This document shows positions 12,024-24,700 of a stretch of 64,000 bases of DNA, piece by piece; positions within the stretch are counted from its first letter, which is position 1; each line of letters opens with the position of its first letter. Below the pieces are notes generated by a model. It ran no database searches. It had not been told where the DNA came from and was given only the letters and a program-made list of their open reading frames with translations. The position numbers and the translations under genes were made by a program. The stretch is from Priapulus caudatus (Eukaryota > Priapulida > Priapulimorpha > Priapulimorphida > Priapulidae). The stretch lies in the NCBI RefSeq assembly GCF_000485595.1, contig NW_014577090.1, forward strand, positions 625,650-689,649, read 5' to 3'.

Positions 12024-12480
12024 TAGATGCTGATTACCAATTCATCTGGGGCAGACTTGGGCTGGTTTAGGTTCTTCATCAGACGCCGAAAATTCTACAA
12101 TAACTGCGAGCTGAAGAATATGTGGAAGGGATAACATCGCGATTTCCACGACCAGATCCTCTACCCAATGACACCAGGATGTAACCCTACTTTATCGCCG
12201 AGACGACTGCAGTCGCCCTCAGAGAAGACAGGCATGAAGCCCTACGGACTCGTGTCTGGATGCATAACCAACAGCGATCTTCAATTATCGGCTTTCCCGT
12301 GCCAGGAGGGTTGCTGGAAAATGCCTTTATGGATCCTAGCAACGATTCCAGGTTATGCGTTGGCACCATTGCAGCATCTTCAGAAAATTTTAAGCTCGTA
12401 ACCAAAACCTTGCATTTACCTTGCACAATCTCATGAGGATAAAACTACACATGGTCTAAGTCTACTACCATGACGATATT
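11490..12480 (+). pseudogene. PIF/Harbinger transposase, full span but frameshifted
   Basis: Read across frame changes, this shows the transposase in order: the N-terminal DQLLVELR...GAFKNF block (about 11515-11575), the KYRLPFPWPE and LASGT blocks, PDN..VREVCQ, then GKHVAMQ (about 11930, the first catalytic Asp region), DADYQFIW (about 12025) and the VENAFG-like Glu region near 12310. No frame stays open for more than about 75 codons. The indels look like sequencing errors and not gradual decay, because the base identity to the 1496 and 16278 copies is otherwise high. It is the only place in the window where the N-terminal and DDE halves are joined. Confidence 0.75.
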
Positions 12481-13727
12481 CGCCAACTAGCACGCAGGTC
12501 CAACGCCCAACTTGTAAGTTTTGAACGCAACTCAACGCAACTCGTAAGTCTTTCTGCCCACGCCAACTCGTAAGTTTCTTGGACCGCAACTCGTAAGTTC
12601 TGCACCACAACTCAGTACCGGCAGTCGTTGATCGCAGCATAATTGGGAATCAAAGGTCAGTTTCGCAACCCCACACCGCAACCACACGCAACCACCGCAA
12701 CTCACACGCAACCCATAGTGGTTGAATATAGGTTAGAAATCAACAAAATTGGTTGATTTGCGCATTGCGTTTGGCTGGTATAAAAATATTTTTTACACGA
12801 AACTCATAGGTCTATTCAGCAACGCTATGGTTCAGGCGCACGCTATGAAAACTGATTAGGACTTAGGTTCTGGTTCTAGTCTGTGGAAGTTTAACACGCA
12901 CATACGGCCGCGTAGTGTTAACTATAAATAGCCAACGGGCATACTCTGGGCTACGAGATTGAAAGATTCGCCAACCCACAAAAAGTGGTTGGGGATAAAA
13001 TTTTCCAAAAAGTACAGAGGATCGATTTAAAGACATCTTATTACCGTATTTTTAGGAACGTTATGATTGACTTTTCACCCGACTGGCGAACCCAGTCTAA
13101 AATTTGAGGGAACTACCCCGCTATTCGTACACGACGCACTGTAGGCCATACGTGCACGCACTCACGTGCGCGTGCATTCACTCAGCTATACGTCATCACG
13201 CCACGTGGTCTGTCATTGCGCAAAGTGCTTCACTTTGTTGCAAGAATCGATTAAATGGTTAAAATTACGGTATAGTCTAGCAATCGCGAGAGACAATTGA
13301 TAGCATGTATTTGAATATGCATAATCTGCCGAATCAACCGTTACGGTTTTATATAGTTAGATATAAAGGACATTGTGGCGCGTGAGTGTGCGCGCGAACG
13401 TGTGTACGTCGTGCGCCTGCGTTTGTGTTTTCAATATACTTGTCTTACCTTCCGAGTCGGCTGCCAGGGATCGTGACCGTACAGGCACGTACGCGCGCGC
13501 GCACTCACCACGACGCGGCACACATGCGCCGGCAAACTCGTACAACGCATCATCAATAAAAACATGGCGAACCGCGTCGCGCTCACTCAATCACTGCCCT
13601 TATTCCAACCACAAAAACCTCTTCTCGGAGGAACCTCACCAAAACCAATATCCCATTTGGCCACGTAAATGTCAGAGATGCGCATGGGTATATGTAAATT
13701 CAAATTGGCTTGGATATAGTTAGCATG
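12024..13727 (+). repeat. Duplicated segment, copy 2, indel-rich
   Basis: Parallels 1496-3207, including the transposase C-terminal half, the GCAAC subterminal repeats and about 870 bp of non-transposon flank, ending at GGATATAGTTAG. Almost every 20-40 bases there is an added or dropped base relative to copy 1. Confidence 0.8.
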
Positions 13728-13734
13728 CTGAATA

Positions 13735-13880
13735 CCCACACACACACACACGTCCCGCGCACACACACACACACACAAGTGAGTGAGTGAGTGAGTGAGT
13801 GAGTGAGTGAGTGAGTGAGTGAGTGAGTGAGTGAGTGAGTGAGTGAGTGAGTGAGTGAGTGAGTGGGTGAGTGAGTGAGA
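13735..13880. repeat. (CA)n and (GTGA)n microsatellites
   Basis: Two short CA runs (13735-13777) followed by about 100 bp of GTGA/GAGT tetranucleotide repeat (13778-13880). Confidence 0.95.
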
Positions 13881-16277
13881 CAGGAAAAGGGAACGAGAGG
13901 TGTGGAATAGAACATACGGTGGTGGCTACAACTCTACACCTTGTCGCGGACAGCTCGATCACGTCTGAGCTCTAGAGCTGTCCGTATGGTGGTGGATATA
14001 GGTCAAGCAATGCGCATATATAGTATATCCTTTGCATTAACGAACTCTGGCACGCGGAATTACGGTCCGCATGCTAGATTAGAGTCGTGTCAGTATTTGC
14101 TGCGTTATGCATGAGCAATGTTCATTACGTAACCGACATATAGTAATTGTTACATGAGCGTAGAGGAGGTATTTCGTACGCTTCGTATTTGTAAGTTTCA
14201 TAGCTGCTCGTTTATACAGAAGTAAATGTCCAGAATATCTGTTGCTAGCCGCAAAGCAATCGATCCCAACGCAAAAAAACGCCGTTTCTGCTGGATTATA
14301 ATTAGCACTCGCTTTCTGAGCGTTGACACGCACCTTTTATTCGTGTCCTGAAACATTTGTGCTGTTTTAATGCCGTACACTGTCGTGTGCGCGCTATGAC
14401 ATGGATCACGTAAAGCAAGCGTACAATCATCGGATACATCTCCCTCGCTCGTATTTCATGTTTCCATACCGTCGAGCCGACGATGTTTTTGTAAGCGCTT
14501 CGCCTAGTTATAGCCGTGTAGCCGTGTAGCCATAGCTTCGCTCTGACACAGGGCTATACGGCAACGTATTACCCATGAGCTGTATTACCTATTCCCGTAT
14601 TGCCGTATTTGGTATTACCTACATGGTACCTAATCAGTTGGGGAATGAGTTGTGCCCACTCACGTAGGCCGCCGTAATTTCAATTTAAATATTGCTGAGA
14701 ATGTTGCTCGTGCGATCGTTTACGCTCGATAAACGACTCAACTTTATCAACTTATGGCTAGATGACTTTTGAGTTTAACGTGGATGGCTATACACGTTCA
14801 TTTTACCGGCTAGGGATTTTCTATGGCATCACAGGCTACATCGTAGACCGACAACCTGCAAAGATTTCCCAACCGGTTTTATGTGGTAGCGTTAAGGGCC
14901 GGCCACATATAGGGAAACACACGGTTATATGGCTATTCATCACATAGTTGCACACTTCAAGTATGGGCGGGGCATCGCCGTTAATGTCAGGACATCATCG
15001 CAGCGACGCTGCTCAACGCCGTTGTTCGCATCTTGTGCAGCCATCTTAATTGTCTCATGGTTGTGCCGTATTAACGCCCAACGCCTTTCTCTGTTGCTCT
15101 TGTTCACCTTTAATCGCCACTTAATTAGTCCTTCACGAGAGTAATTATAATTCCCTATCTCTCGGGTTTTATATTAGCAGACAACGAAAGGATGTGCTGC
15201 CTTTGCCGGGACAAAGATTTTTTTTATGTTAATTGTTTTTTATAAGTAACTTGTTGTTATTTTTAATTTAAGAAAAGCAAGATGAAAAGAAAGAAAGACA
15301 AGAAGGAGAATAAGAAGAAGAAAAAAAATGAAGAGGAGGAGGAAGCGGAAGAGGAGGAGCAGGATGAGGATAAGGAAGAGGAGAAAACTAAAAAGAAGAA
15401 CATTAAAAAAATTTACTATTAGTATTATTATTATTAATATTATTATTATTATTATAATTATTATTATTATTATGTGTAGAGTAAATATTACTGTGTAGAG
15501 AAAATCGGCCGGTTCCCCTTCCACTTGCAAAGATTTTTTACATTAATTCTCCATTCTAGTTTTAAAGACATGGTTGGCAAATGAAGGGAAAATCACGCTA
15601 ACAATATATATGAAACCCACATTTACAATAAAACGACACTCCTTACACTAGTCATGATATTACATTTGGTATAATAACTTTACTTTTACATAATACTGCT
15701 TTCTGTATTTGTTTACATATTATTCTCGCCTTCTGCGCTCGTCGTCCATAAGATTTTGTACTTGCTTCCTTTATTCCTCCGCTAAGACATCCGGTCATCA
15801 TTATCATTATTATTATTAATATTATTATTATTACTATTATTAAAATTAGAATCATCATCGTCATTGTTGTTGTAAGTAAGCACGAGAAAAAACAACCGAA
15901 CCTTATATATACACTGATGTAATATGAGCCCTCGTGCGGAGTTTATCTGGGGTCTATAGCTATTGCATCGTGGTCATGTTGTGCCACAGTAGGGGCTTGT
16001 TGTTTAGTGTCTCTATGTCAAATTCTGCCGCTAATAATTGGCGGTTTTATAGGTAAACGGTTAGAAATTAAACGCCGATGCGTTTAGCGCTAACATGCCG
16101 CATCACATATTACCAGCAGCGACCGTAAAAGCGCGATATTGCCGACGGAAAAGTGCAATATAACAGCGTAGGCGTTTTATAGCCAAATTATATCGATGTG
16201 AGTCGAGCACGCATGCATGCGGTAAGTCTCTTTACGCTAGAGTCGGTTCACCGGCTGGCGCGCGCATGATATTGTTA
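13881..16277. other. Intergenic, simple repeats only
   Basis: A purine-rich GAA/GAG tract at about 15275-15405 followed by (ATT)n at about 15418-15475, and a second ATT/ATC tract at about 15797-15860. No coding, RNA or transposon signature is recognised in the remainder. Confidence 0.6.
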
Positions 16278-17682
16278 AGGTGCTCTCACACCATAAGGCC
16301 CCGTCACACTATAGTGTATGCTGAAACCTATGAGTTGCGTGTAAAAATATTTTTATACGCACCAAACGCAACCCAAATCAACAATTTTGTCAATTTCTAG
16401 CCTATTCAACCTATGGGTTGCGTGTGAGTTGCGTGTGAGTTGCGTGTGGATTGCGTGTGGGTTGCGTATGGGTTGCGCGTGGGTTGCGAACTGAACTTAT
16501 GATCCCCCAATATCGGCGATCACCTGCGTACGAGTTGCGTGCGAGTTGCGTGTGAGTTGCGTGCAGAACTTACGAGATTGCGTTTGAGTTGCGTTCAAAA
16601 CTTACAAGTTGCGTTGGACCTGCGTGCTAGTTGCGTGCTAATTGCGAATATCGGTCACGTGGTAAAAACCTGTAATATAAAAACCTGTAAAATAAAAACC
16701 CGTAATAACGGTAAAACTGCATGTCGGAGTGGTGGGGCAGGTCATCACCTCCTCCAGGTACTCATCAATGATGGCTTGGCAGACCTCACGGACCACGACT
16801 GAGATGGTATTGTCTGGTACCCTCCATCCGTACTGCATGTCGGAGTACTTGGTACCCGAGGCCAGGTGCCGCAAAGTGACTGCCAGCTTCAGGCCAGGGT
16901 CCAGGGGCAACCTGTACTTGGTGTTTTGCTTCGTGATGCGAGGACCAACTCTCCGTAGCAGCTCATCGTACATCTCGGGGGGCATCCTCATGAAGTTCTT
17001 GAATGCACCTTGGTCCTCGTTCCGGAGCTCCACCAGAAGCTGGTCGTAGAGACCAAAGTGAAGACGCCTGCTAATCTATGGTCTAACCTACACTCTTCTT
17101 CTTCTTCTTCTTCTTCTTCTTCTTCTTCTTCTTCTCCCCTGTCTGTTTATTCTATTCTGTATGTGTTAGAGTGCTAAATTGACCAGATAAAACTGATATC
17201 CAATAACAGCAAGAGGTAGCTCCATGTTGTCACCTCGGAGGTCCACTAACAACTGACACCGATCTAGAAAAGTCCAATTATTTATACCATTTCTCAACAC
17301 GCATGTAGTACGCAACTAACACGCAACTCACACGCAACTAATAGGTTGGGGATACGCTGGGAATACGCACAATAGGTTGGGGGTACGCTACACACGCAAC
17401 ATGATCGCAACAGGCACGCAACACGATCGCAACATGATCGCAACAGGTACGCAACACATTCGCAACATGTACGCTACCAAAACCTGGCCAGATACCTCAA
17501 ATTTGGACCTGCGATCACCTGCGTTCATAACTTATGAGTTGCGTACCTGTTGCGATCGTGTTGCGATCGTGTTGCGATCGTGTTGCGATCGTGTTCCGTG
17601 CGTAGCGTACCTGTTGCGTCCCTGTTGCGTATAAATTGATCGCAGGCATTCGCAGAGAATTATTGAACAGTTCAAAATTTCT
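16278..17682 (-). mobile_element. PIF/Harbinger copy, internally deleted
   Basis: The 3' terminus AGGTGCTCTCACACCATAAGG starts at 16278 after TTA (16275-16277), which fits the 3-bp TWA target of Harbinger elements. Reading on the minus strand from 17682: 5' subterminal GATCGCAACA repeats, a TATAAATAATTGG box near 17280, a (GAA)n leader (17095-17133), the transposase N-terminal region, then a jump straight to the 3' subterminal GCAAC repeats. The DDE domain is lost. The right boundary against the TG microsatellite (17683) has no recognisable inverted terminus, so the 5' end may be truncated. Confidence 0.82.
16730..17060 (-). pseudogene. Harbinger transposase N-terminal domain
   Basis: The minus-strand frame reads DQLLVELRNEDQGAFKNFMR, RRVGPRITKQNTKYRLPLDP, LAVTLRHLASGTKYSDMQYG, WRVPDNTISVVVREVCQAII and DEYLEEVMTCPTTP. 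This is the helical N-terminal region of HARBI1-type transposases, including the VPDNTISVVVREVC segment typical of the HTH before the DDE domain. The first in-frame Met (17033) may not be the real start, because DQLLVEL continues upstream. After CPTTP the frame passes into noncoding subterminal repeats, so the catalytic domain is missing. Confidence 0.82.
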
Positions 17683-17713
17683 TGTGCGTGCGTGTGTGCG
17701 TGGGTGTGTGGGC

Positions 17714-17799
<86 letters not shown>

Positions 17800-17830
17800 G
17801 TGCGTGTGTGTATGTGTGTGCGTTGTGTTG
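17683..17830. repeat. (TG)n microsatellite
   Basis: GTGC/GTGT-rich left part and a long pure TG run (about 17717-17795) abutting the Harbinger copy. Confidence 0.95.
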
Positions 17831-20227
17831 TATTTAGTTGTATTTGTATGTATGTATATGCTATAGGTCCCGTGGTGGGTGCATTGCCTGCCCATGCAGC
17901 GTTTAATGGCACGGTTTGTTTATACCCGATATTCGCCTCCCTCAGTAAAATATATATCCATTGACTGTAGATGTTGCGTCTGAATAACCTATCCCAATAT
18001 TTGCTCATTCACTAGGACACCTATCCACGTGAGTTTAACAATTACGGAGGCGTGAGTTACATTCTCACAGGAGTTAATAAAGACAATTTGTCTTTATTAA
18101 CTCCTGATTCTCATAATGTTATTTTATCTATAAATTCTGAAGGTCGATTCTTGCTGCATCAATGTGTCAGCATGAGACCGCTTTAACTCACATACACGTA
18201 CAAAATCTAAATACCATCACATATCCAAAGCATCATGAATTCCATCTAGAGACATGCTATGACTCTAAATTTATTTAACTTATGCATATAACATTAATAA
18301 CCGCGTAGCCTAGAGCTACGTACGCGATGCATCAACAGCGAAAAAATGACAGACAAAATATGACAGAAGCTTACCTTGATATCACTATGCGTGTGGTGAT
18401 GTATGCAGATGGCGCCACATTACACTGATCCAACGATACTAGGGAGGGCGACAGCAAAACGCGTTAGCCACACTCTAGCGCGATACTATACAGTCGCCGT
18501 GTTCAACCCTACGCGCACGCAGTCACGCGCAGTTCTAGTACAATTAAACCGCGCGACGAATTTACAGGCGCCGCTTCGCGTAGACCTATCCGCCACGGAT
18601 TATCTTTATACCGAATTACAAATCGATCCCCGCTTACGGCGGCTGACACAATCTCAGCTAATAACTGATGCATGACAGCGTCAAATCTCTCAGATCAACG
18701 CCGTTGCGTAAGATGCGCGCGTGTTGCTAATTAGTATCACCGAGGCGCTGATGAGTTTGTTCTATTATTGTACGCTGCTATATATATATATATTATATAT
18801 ATATCATAAAGCGTAAGACGCGCAGCTGCGCGGACTTAGACAAAGCATGTCGCTATAGATGCAGCGTGTACGTGGTAATTAACAACTACACAGGCTCGGG
18901 GCCGTACAATACGTATAATGCACGCGGCTATGAGCGTGCGTGTGCGCGTGCGCATGTGTGTGCGTACGTGTGTGTATCTGTGCATGTGGGTGATTGCGTA
19001 AGCTCGCGCGTGTGGTGTTTGTCTATTACCATGTTTAACTAATACTTTCATAAGTGTAAATAAAGTAATTTAAATTAAATTTAATTTAATTTAATTGTGT
19101 GCGTGCGGGTGTGCGTGGGCTCGGCGTATATGTGCGTGCAGTCGAGCAGGCGGCCGTGTGCGCGCAGCGCCTCCTTGACCTTCACCGCAATCGTGATCTT
19201 AATACGATTACCGTCTTCTCCAAACATGTCTTGAACAAACGACCACGCATGCACGCGCGCCCCCTATACGCCCACACGTGAGCGCACGCACACTCGCGCA
19301 CGCACGCACCTGTCTGTGTGCTTGTGCAATATTTGTAAGAATAATGCGCTTGCCTCGTTATGTAATCATTAGGTATATTTACTGCGTTATGTCTATATCA
19401 GCAGGACGGTGCTGTATATATCTATATAAACGTTCGGCATCGACGTCCGCTGTCGTCTGTGACCACCCGCCGGGTAAAGCCGTCGTGTCTCGCCTATACT
19501 CTCACTGTCACGTAGTTTATCGATTACATGGTAGATGTCGTTAGCGTCGCGCACACGATAATGGCAGATGCTGATTAATTTCCGGCGAGTGTTTCGAGTC
19601 AATATTTTGATTCCGTGAATTCACCCCTGACAGGACCGGTGCCCTCAAGCCGACGCCATCGCCGTTCAGTAAAGGCCGACAGTATATATAATAGCTGTCA
19701 AACCATATATCTATGGTTTCAGTTACATATAATCAAGAGCTCATAATTGAGCTGTCTATTATGAGCTCTTGATATAATGTTACATAGATCTGTATTCTAT
19801 ATCTATGGTCAAACCAGTGACACTGCTCGCTCGCGGCTTCCCTATTCATGCAGAGGACACCTATTTCGCATAGAAATCGAAAGTATTTGGTCACGGAATT
19901 ATTTCGTCTGTTTTGCGTGTGTAACTGACGACGTTCTGGAGTTCGTGTCATGTTCATTCACTGGAATAGTCATTCGTTCGGTAGCTTAGTATCTCTTAAA
20001 CAGCAGCGGCTATCATTCCACTTCAGCCACCAACAAATAATAATATTAACTTTATATATAAAATACAAAATATATTATATATAATATATATATATATATA
20101 TACAAATATATTATATACAAAATGAATATATGTATTTATTATATATACATTTTTATTTTGCTTTCAGACGTACGTTGGTGTGACGCAGTCACCGAGGAGC
20201 GCATCGCAGGTGATTGCGAGCGACCAT
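17831..20227. other. Intergenic with hairpins and TA tracts
   Basis: Perfect hairpin at about 18069-18107 (arms CAGGAGTTAATAAAGACAA). Inverted TCAAGAGCTCATAA / TTATGAGCTCTTGA at about 19732-19773. TA tracts at about 18780-18805 and 20060-20105. GT/CA-rich impure tracts at about 18930-19010 and 19265-19325. No gene recognised. Confidence 0.6.
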
Positions 20228-20450
20228 CTAATTCTGATGGCAGTATTCCCTTGCTAGGGGGACGTGTTGAGGGCTACAGGCTGCGGTAGATAATTCTGAT
20301 GGCAGTATCCCCTTGCTAGGGGACGTGTTGCGGGCTACAGGCTGCGGTAGATAACTCTTATGGCAGTATCCCCTTGCTAGGGGGACGTGTTGAGGGCTAC
20401 AGGCTGCGGTAGATAACTCTGATGGCAGTATACCCTTGCTAGAAGGGAGA
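20228..20450. repeat. ~62-bp tandem repeat, about 3.7 units
   Basis: Unit opens TAATTCTGATGGCAGTATTC, continues through CTTGCTAGGGGGACGTGTTG, and closes GGGCTACAGGCTGCGGTAGA. Units start near 20229, 20291 and 20352, with a fourth degraded unit from about 20413. Confidence 0.93.
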
Positions 20451-21302
20451 TTGAGGGCAAAACATATGTATGAAGAATAAAATATCTTCGTCACGCAATA
20501 GAGATCACATCACTATTCGTCAGGGGCACGTCAGCGCAATCACACGAAAAGATACGACCTTATATGGAGTGCAGATCGAAACTAATATATCGATTTACAA
20601 ATATATTGTAATCACGCAGTTTACACGAATGTAGCTGCAGACGACAGTTGCAGAAGACAATCGGTCTGTATCGGTGCTATTCCTGACCAGATTAATCATT
20701 CATTAACCAAACCAGTCGCGAAACACGCGAGGACAGTAAGGCTGCCTCTTTTTGGTAAAACGACCCATGCCCTCGATTGAGCCAGCTTCCCTTCCATGTG
20801 GTCTTGTTCAACCGGCTATCAAATCCTGTTTTTATTACTACTGCAACTATCGTGTGCAGCTACATTCGTGAGAACTGCACGATTACAATATAAGTAATCG
20901 ATGTTTGCTTTACGCGCTTATATTAACTGGAAAGAAAAATGCATGCGATTCCGTAGCGCCACCTATTGTCGGATTATGTTCAAATGCGTGTGATATCAAG
21001 AGATGTGGTTCGAAATGACTTAATATTCTTACACGTCGCGTTTTTCTCAACGAAGCACTTCTATATATATATATATATATCTATCATATGATTCCAACGT
21101 ATTTATAGCTGTATTATGCGCATTATTCAGATGCGCACAATCAGTGTATGGGTATGTATAAATTGGGGCAATAAAATTATGGCAATCTAGATCACGCGAC
21201 TGCCATGATTCGCAGGCAAATAATCAAATTCTCACTGAATAGAAAGTTCGCAACAAAACGCGGCGAAATCAGAATTTACAGTGTTTACATTATAATTCAT
21301 AA
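20451..21302. other. Intergenic, nothing recognised
   Basis: Contains a TA run near 21062-21080. No domain or repeat family identified. Confidence 0.55.
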
Positions 21303-21311
21303 TGTGTGTGC

Positions 21312-21342
<31 letters not shown>

Positions 21343-21745
21343 CATGCGTGCGTGCGTGTGTGTGTGCGTGCGTGCGTGCGTGTGTGCGTGGGTGTGTGGG
21401 CGTATACCATGAATAGAAAACTCAGTAACAGGTTTTTTGTAGTAGAAATACGAAAAAGGAAGCCATTTATTGCTGACTGCCGTACGTAGCAAAACACACG
21501 AGTTTTTAAGGTTTACAATAACACACATGCGCACAACTGCCCGCGCCCTCCCAGCAGCAGCACGATGTCCGCACATAGCCTCCCTATCGTCTATACAGCC
21601 TACTGGGGTCTATCTGCTAGTCGGTCTGTCTGTCTATCTGCATGTGTCTATCTGTCTGACTGTCTGTCTGTCGGTCTGTCTGCCTATCTGTTTGTATTTC
21701 TGCCTATCTGTATGTCTAACTCTCTGTCTGTCTGTCTGTCTTACA
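21303..21745. repeat. TG-rich tract and CTGT/ATCTGT array
   Basis: (TGCG/TG)n at about 21303-21402 and a tetranucleotide-based CTGT/CTAT array at about 21622-21745, separated by unassigned sequence. Confidence 0.9.
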
Positions 21746-21974
21746 GTTTCCACCCCACACAGCGCGCGAGGCCAGTTCGTGGTGCTCCACGCCGAAATAA
21801 ATAGCATATGACGCGTTGTAACCGTGTCCAGCAGTAATGGGTATATACGTATATATATATATATATATACTAGCATCCGTTCGTACACACATGGCTGCTG
21901 CTGCTGCTTACGTAACGCTAACTGAAACTCGACGCAGCAGCAGCAGCAGCGTCAATACAGTAGTATTAATAGTA

Positions 21975-22005
<31 letters not shown>

Positions 22006-23378
22006 GTAGTAGTAGTAGTAATACTAGTAGTAGATGATGATGCTGGCAGAACACAGTCTTATACATGACTAGATCAAATAGCGGATATCACAATTAGGGT
22101 GAGAAGCCCGCGCTAGAACGCTGTGTGTGTGTATGCTGCTGCTACATCTTCTCTCCATCCATCCACCAATATTACCGGAATCTGACAAACACGGGGAGGT
22201 AATACAAACAGCTGATAGACCAAAGGAGGGAAGGGGAGAGGAGATGAGGGAAGGGGAGATGAGAGAAGGGAAAGGAGAGGAGATGAGAGAAGGGTGAGGG
22301 TGAGCAAGGTAAAGCGGGAGCCGGAGAGGAGAGCGCGAGGAAGGGGGTGAAGGCAGGAGGGTGAGAATGGAATAATGAAAAGGAGAGGAGACGGGAGAAA
22401 GGGAAAGGTTGGACGCATGGATGAGAGATTCGTTGACGTATGGCAGTATTCGGAGCTATCGTCATAACGGCAGTCGTACATGAATAGTGTACGCGGAACA
22501 GAAACATACCTATATTCATGTGGTACTGATCATGACAGCTCTATACCGTACCGCACGGGCCAGGCCCCTGTGCTGCTATCGCTACGGTGCCACCACGGGC
22601 ACTTGAAACGTTTCAATATTAGAATTATGGTAAATATACCATATTAATTACATTACATTATCCATTAATTATGGTAATTAATGTTTCTCTACTCTCCTTC
22701 GCTTATTATTAGCCGAAATAAGCCTATTATTAGTCTAAATGAGCCTATTATTAGCTTACAGATAGCTTTCTGTAAATGCCGTTCAAATTCTTCTCTACAA
22801 CAAACGAGTACACCACACGCACGCCGCTGTGCACAAACAACAAAGTTACAGAGTTTTGTTGTTTTGTGCACAGCGTTCTGCCTTATCATTCTTATGCCAT
22901 TTAACTTAGCGACCGATTCGTCACACATACAATTTGAAGCAAGAAAGCGTGAGACCTGCTACTACTGAGCCCCCCCCCCCCCCACACACACACACGCACG
23001 CGTGCACTGACTAGCGCGGTGCTTTCACAAACACTACTAAAACCTGATCACTGCAAACTCATGCTTAATGTAATATTCACTAACTACGTGTAACATGTGT
23101 AGAATATACCCTGCTATGTTGTGAGCGCATTCCAGAACACATGAGCGTGACACTTTACTTGAACAGCTCTCCAGGGTAAAATGATATGATCTAGTTCATG
23201 TCAAATAGACCATGTATAAAAATGAAACATTGACCTACGACTTAAAATTTTGACATCGCACAAAACGGATGTACCCTATTCTACAATAATGACTAGTTTT
23301 CTGATTACACACGTAGGCCTATATATATATATATACGCGCGCGGTTGTGCTGTGTGTAGTGTCGTATATACGTATGCG
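21746..23378. other. Intergenic: microsatellites, purine tract, hairpin
   Basis: TA at 21850-21870; GCA/AGC repeats at 21895-21950; AAT/AGT at 21979-22035; a G/A-rich tract of AGGGGAGA-like units at about 22222-22410. A hairpin at about 22823-22875 has arms CGCTGTGCACAAACAACAAA. A C-homopolymer precedes CA repeats at about 22969-22995. No gene supported. Confidence 0.65.
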
Positions 23379-23580
23379 TGTGCGTGCGTGAGTGCGTGTG
23401 TGTCTGTCTGCCTGTCTGTGCATCTGCGTGTGCCTGCGCGTCTGCGCGTGTGACTGCGTGTGTGCGTGCGTGAGTGCGTGTGTGTCTGTCTGCCTGTCTG
23501 TGCATCTGCGTGTGCCTGCGCGTCTGCGCGTGTGACTGCGTGTGTGCGTGCGTGTATGTGTGCATACGTGCGTGCGTGCG
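23379..23580. repeat. 82-bp tandem duplication in TG-rich tract
   Basis: The segment starting TGCGTGCGTGAGTGCGTGTG at 23381 is repeated from 23463, essentially identical for one full period of 82 bp, then grades into GTGC repeats. Confidence 0.9.
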
Positions 23581-24692
23581 TATCATTAGAGAAAGAGCAA
23601 ATAGAAATAGCATGACTGCGAGTGGCCTTTTTAGTAACACTAAACTTAAGTAGTTATTATGGATAAATTTCCACTCGTGAAAGAAATCACCAAATACTCA
23701 TCAATAATTACATCATTTAAATAATTGAAGGCAATAAAATTTGTGAATTATCAATTAATTAATTCTTAATTGAACCAGTTAGTTCAATTTTAGATCTTAA
23801 GTAGATCTTAGTAGATCTTTAGTTATTAACCAAATTATAATATCAAGTTTCAATGTAGGTTGGTTGCGACTGTGCGTGTATATACGTAGCCTCACTTGTT
23901 TGTAACCATACTTGTGAGAGTTTACATGTACGCGTGTATGCTTGTGAGTAACTGTGTGTGTGTCGCTGCGTGCATATGGCTTTGCTTGATTGTGGATGTG
24001 TTTGTACTGACGTGTGTACCTGCGTTCCTATTTCTATGTGTGCATGTGTGTGCAAACTGTGCATGCACGAGTGTCTATATTGGTGCGCATGTTTACCTGT
24101 GTACGTGCGTACGTGCGTACGTGCGTGTGTGCATGTGTGAGTGTTTGCGTGAATACATGCGCATGTAAAAACCTTAGATCTGTTTAGGTTTCTTGACATC
24201 TAAATACGTTAGCACTGATTAATATGGTAATTACTAGTGTTGTACATGAATTTTTCTCGGTGGATTTACCTCATGCCCATACCGGAAAAACAGAGGTCCA
24301 TACCCAGTGCTGCCGACTAGTGGATAAAGTAATGACAATGCAGCCATCACTATACTAGGTATGATGTTATATGGGCAAGCACGAAAAGACTCAAATCACA
24401 CGCCCGACAAACTGTAATAGTTTTAGTTCAATAAAATTATCATTAGAAATATAATCAATCTAACATGTTCCGGCTTGCTATCATAACCTTTTTACCTTAA
24501 CCTGCAGACGCTGATTTTTCCTCTGCTTCGCCTCCCACGAATTGAAAACCTAAACTGCACAGTGGGGTTCTATCAAACAATGAAATGACTACCATCATAA
24601 GTCTCGGTTTGGGTTGGTCGTTGTCTAGCTTTATGTAGCATTGGGGTTCGCATCCAAAGCATTAGCAGGGCAGATAGTCATTCCTTTGTTGG
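23581..24692. other. Intergenic, TG-rich patch
   Basis: An impure TG-rich patch at about 23870-24165. Otherwise nothing recognised. Confidence 0.55.
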
Positions 24693-24700
24693 ATGGATAC

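Noticed and set aside
23379-23580. CRISPR-like direct repeats
   Set aside because: A simple 82-bp tandem duplication of TG-rich sequence without spacers, in a eukaryotic genome.
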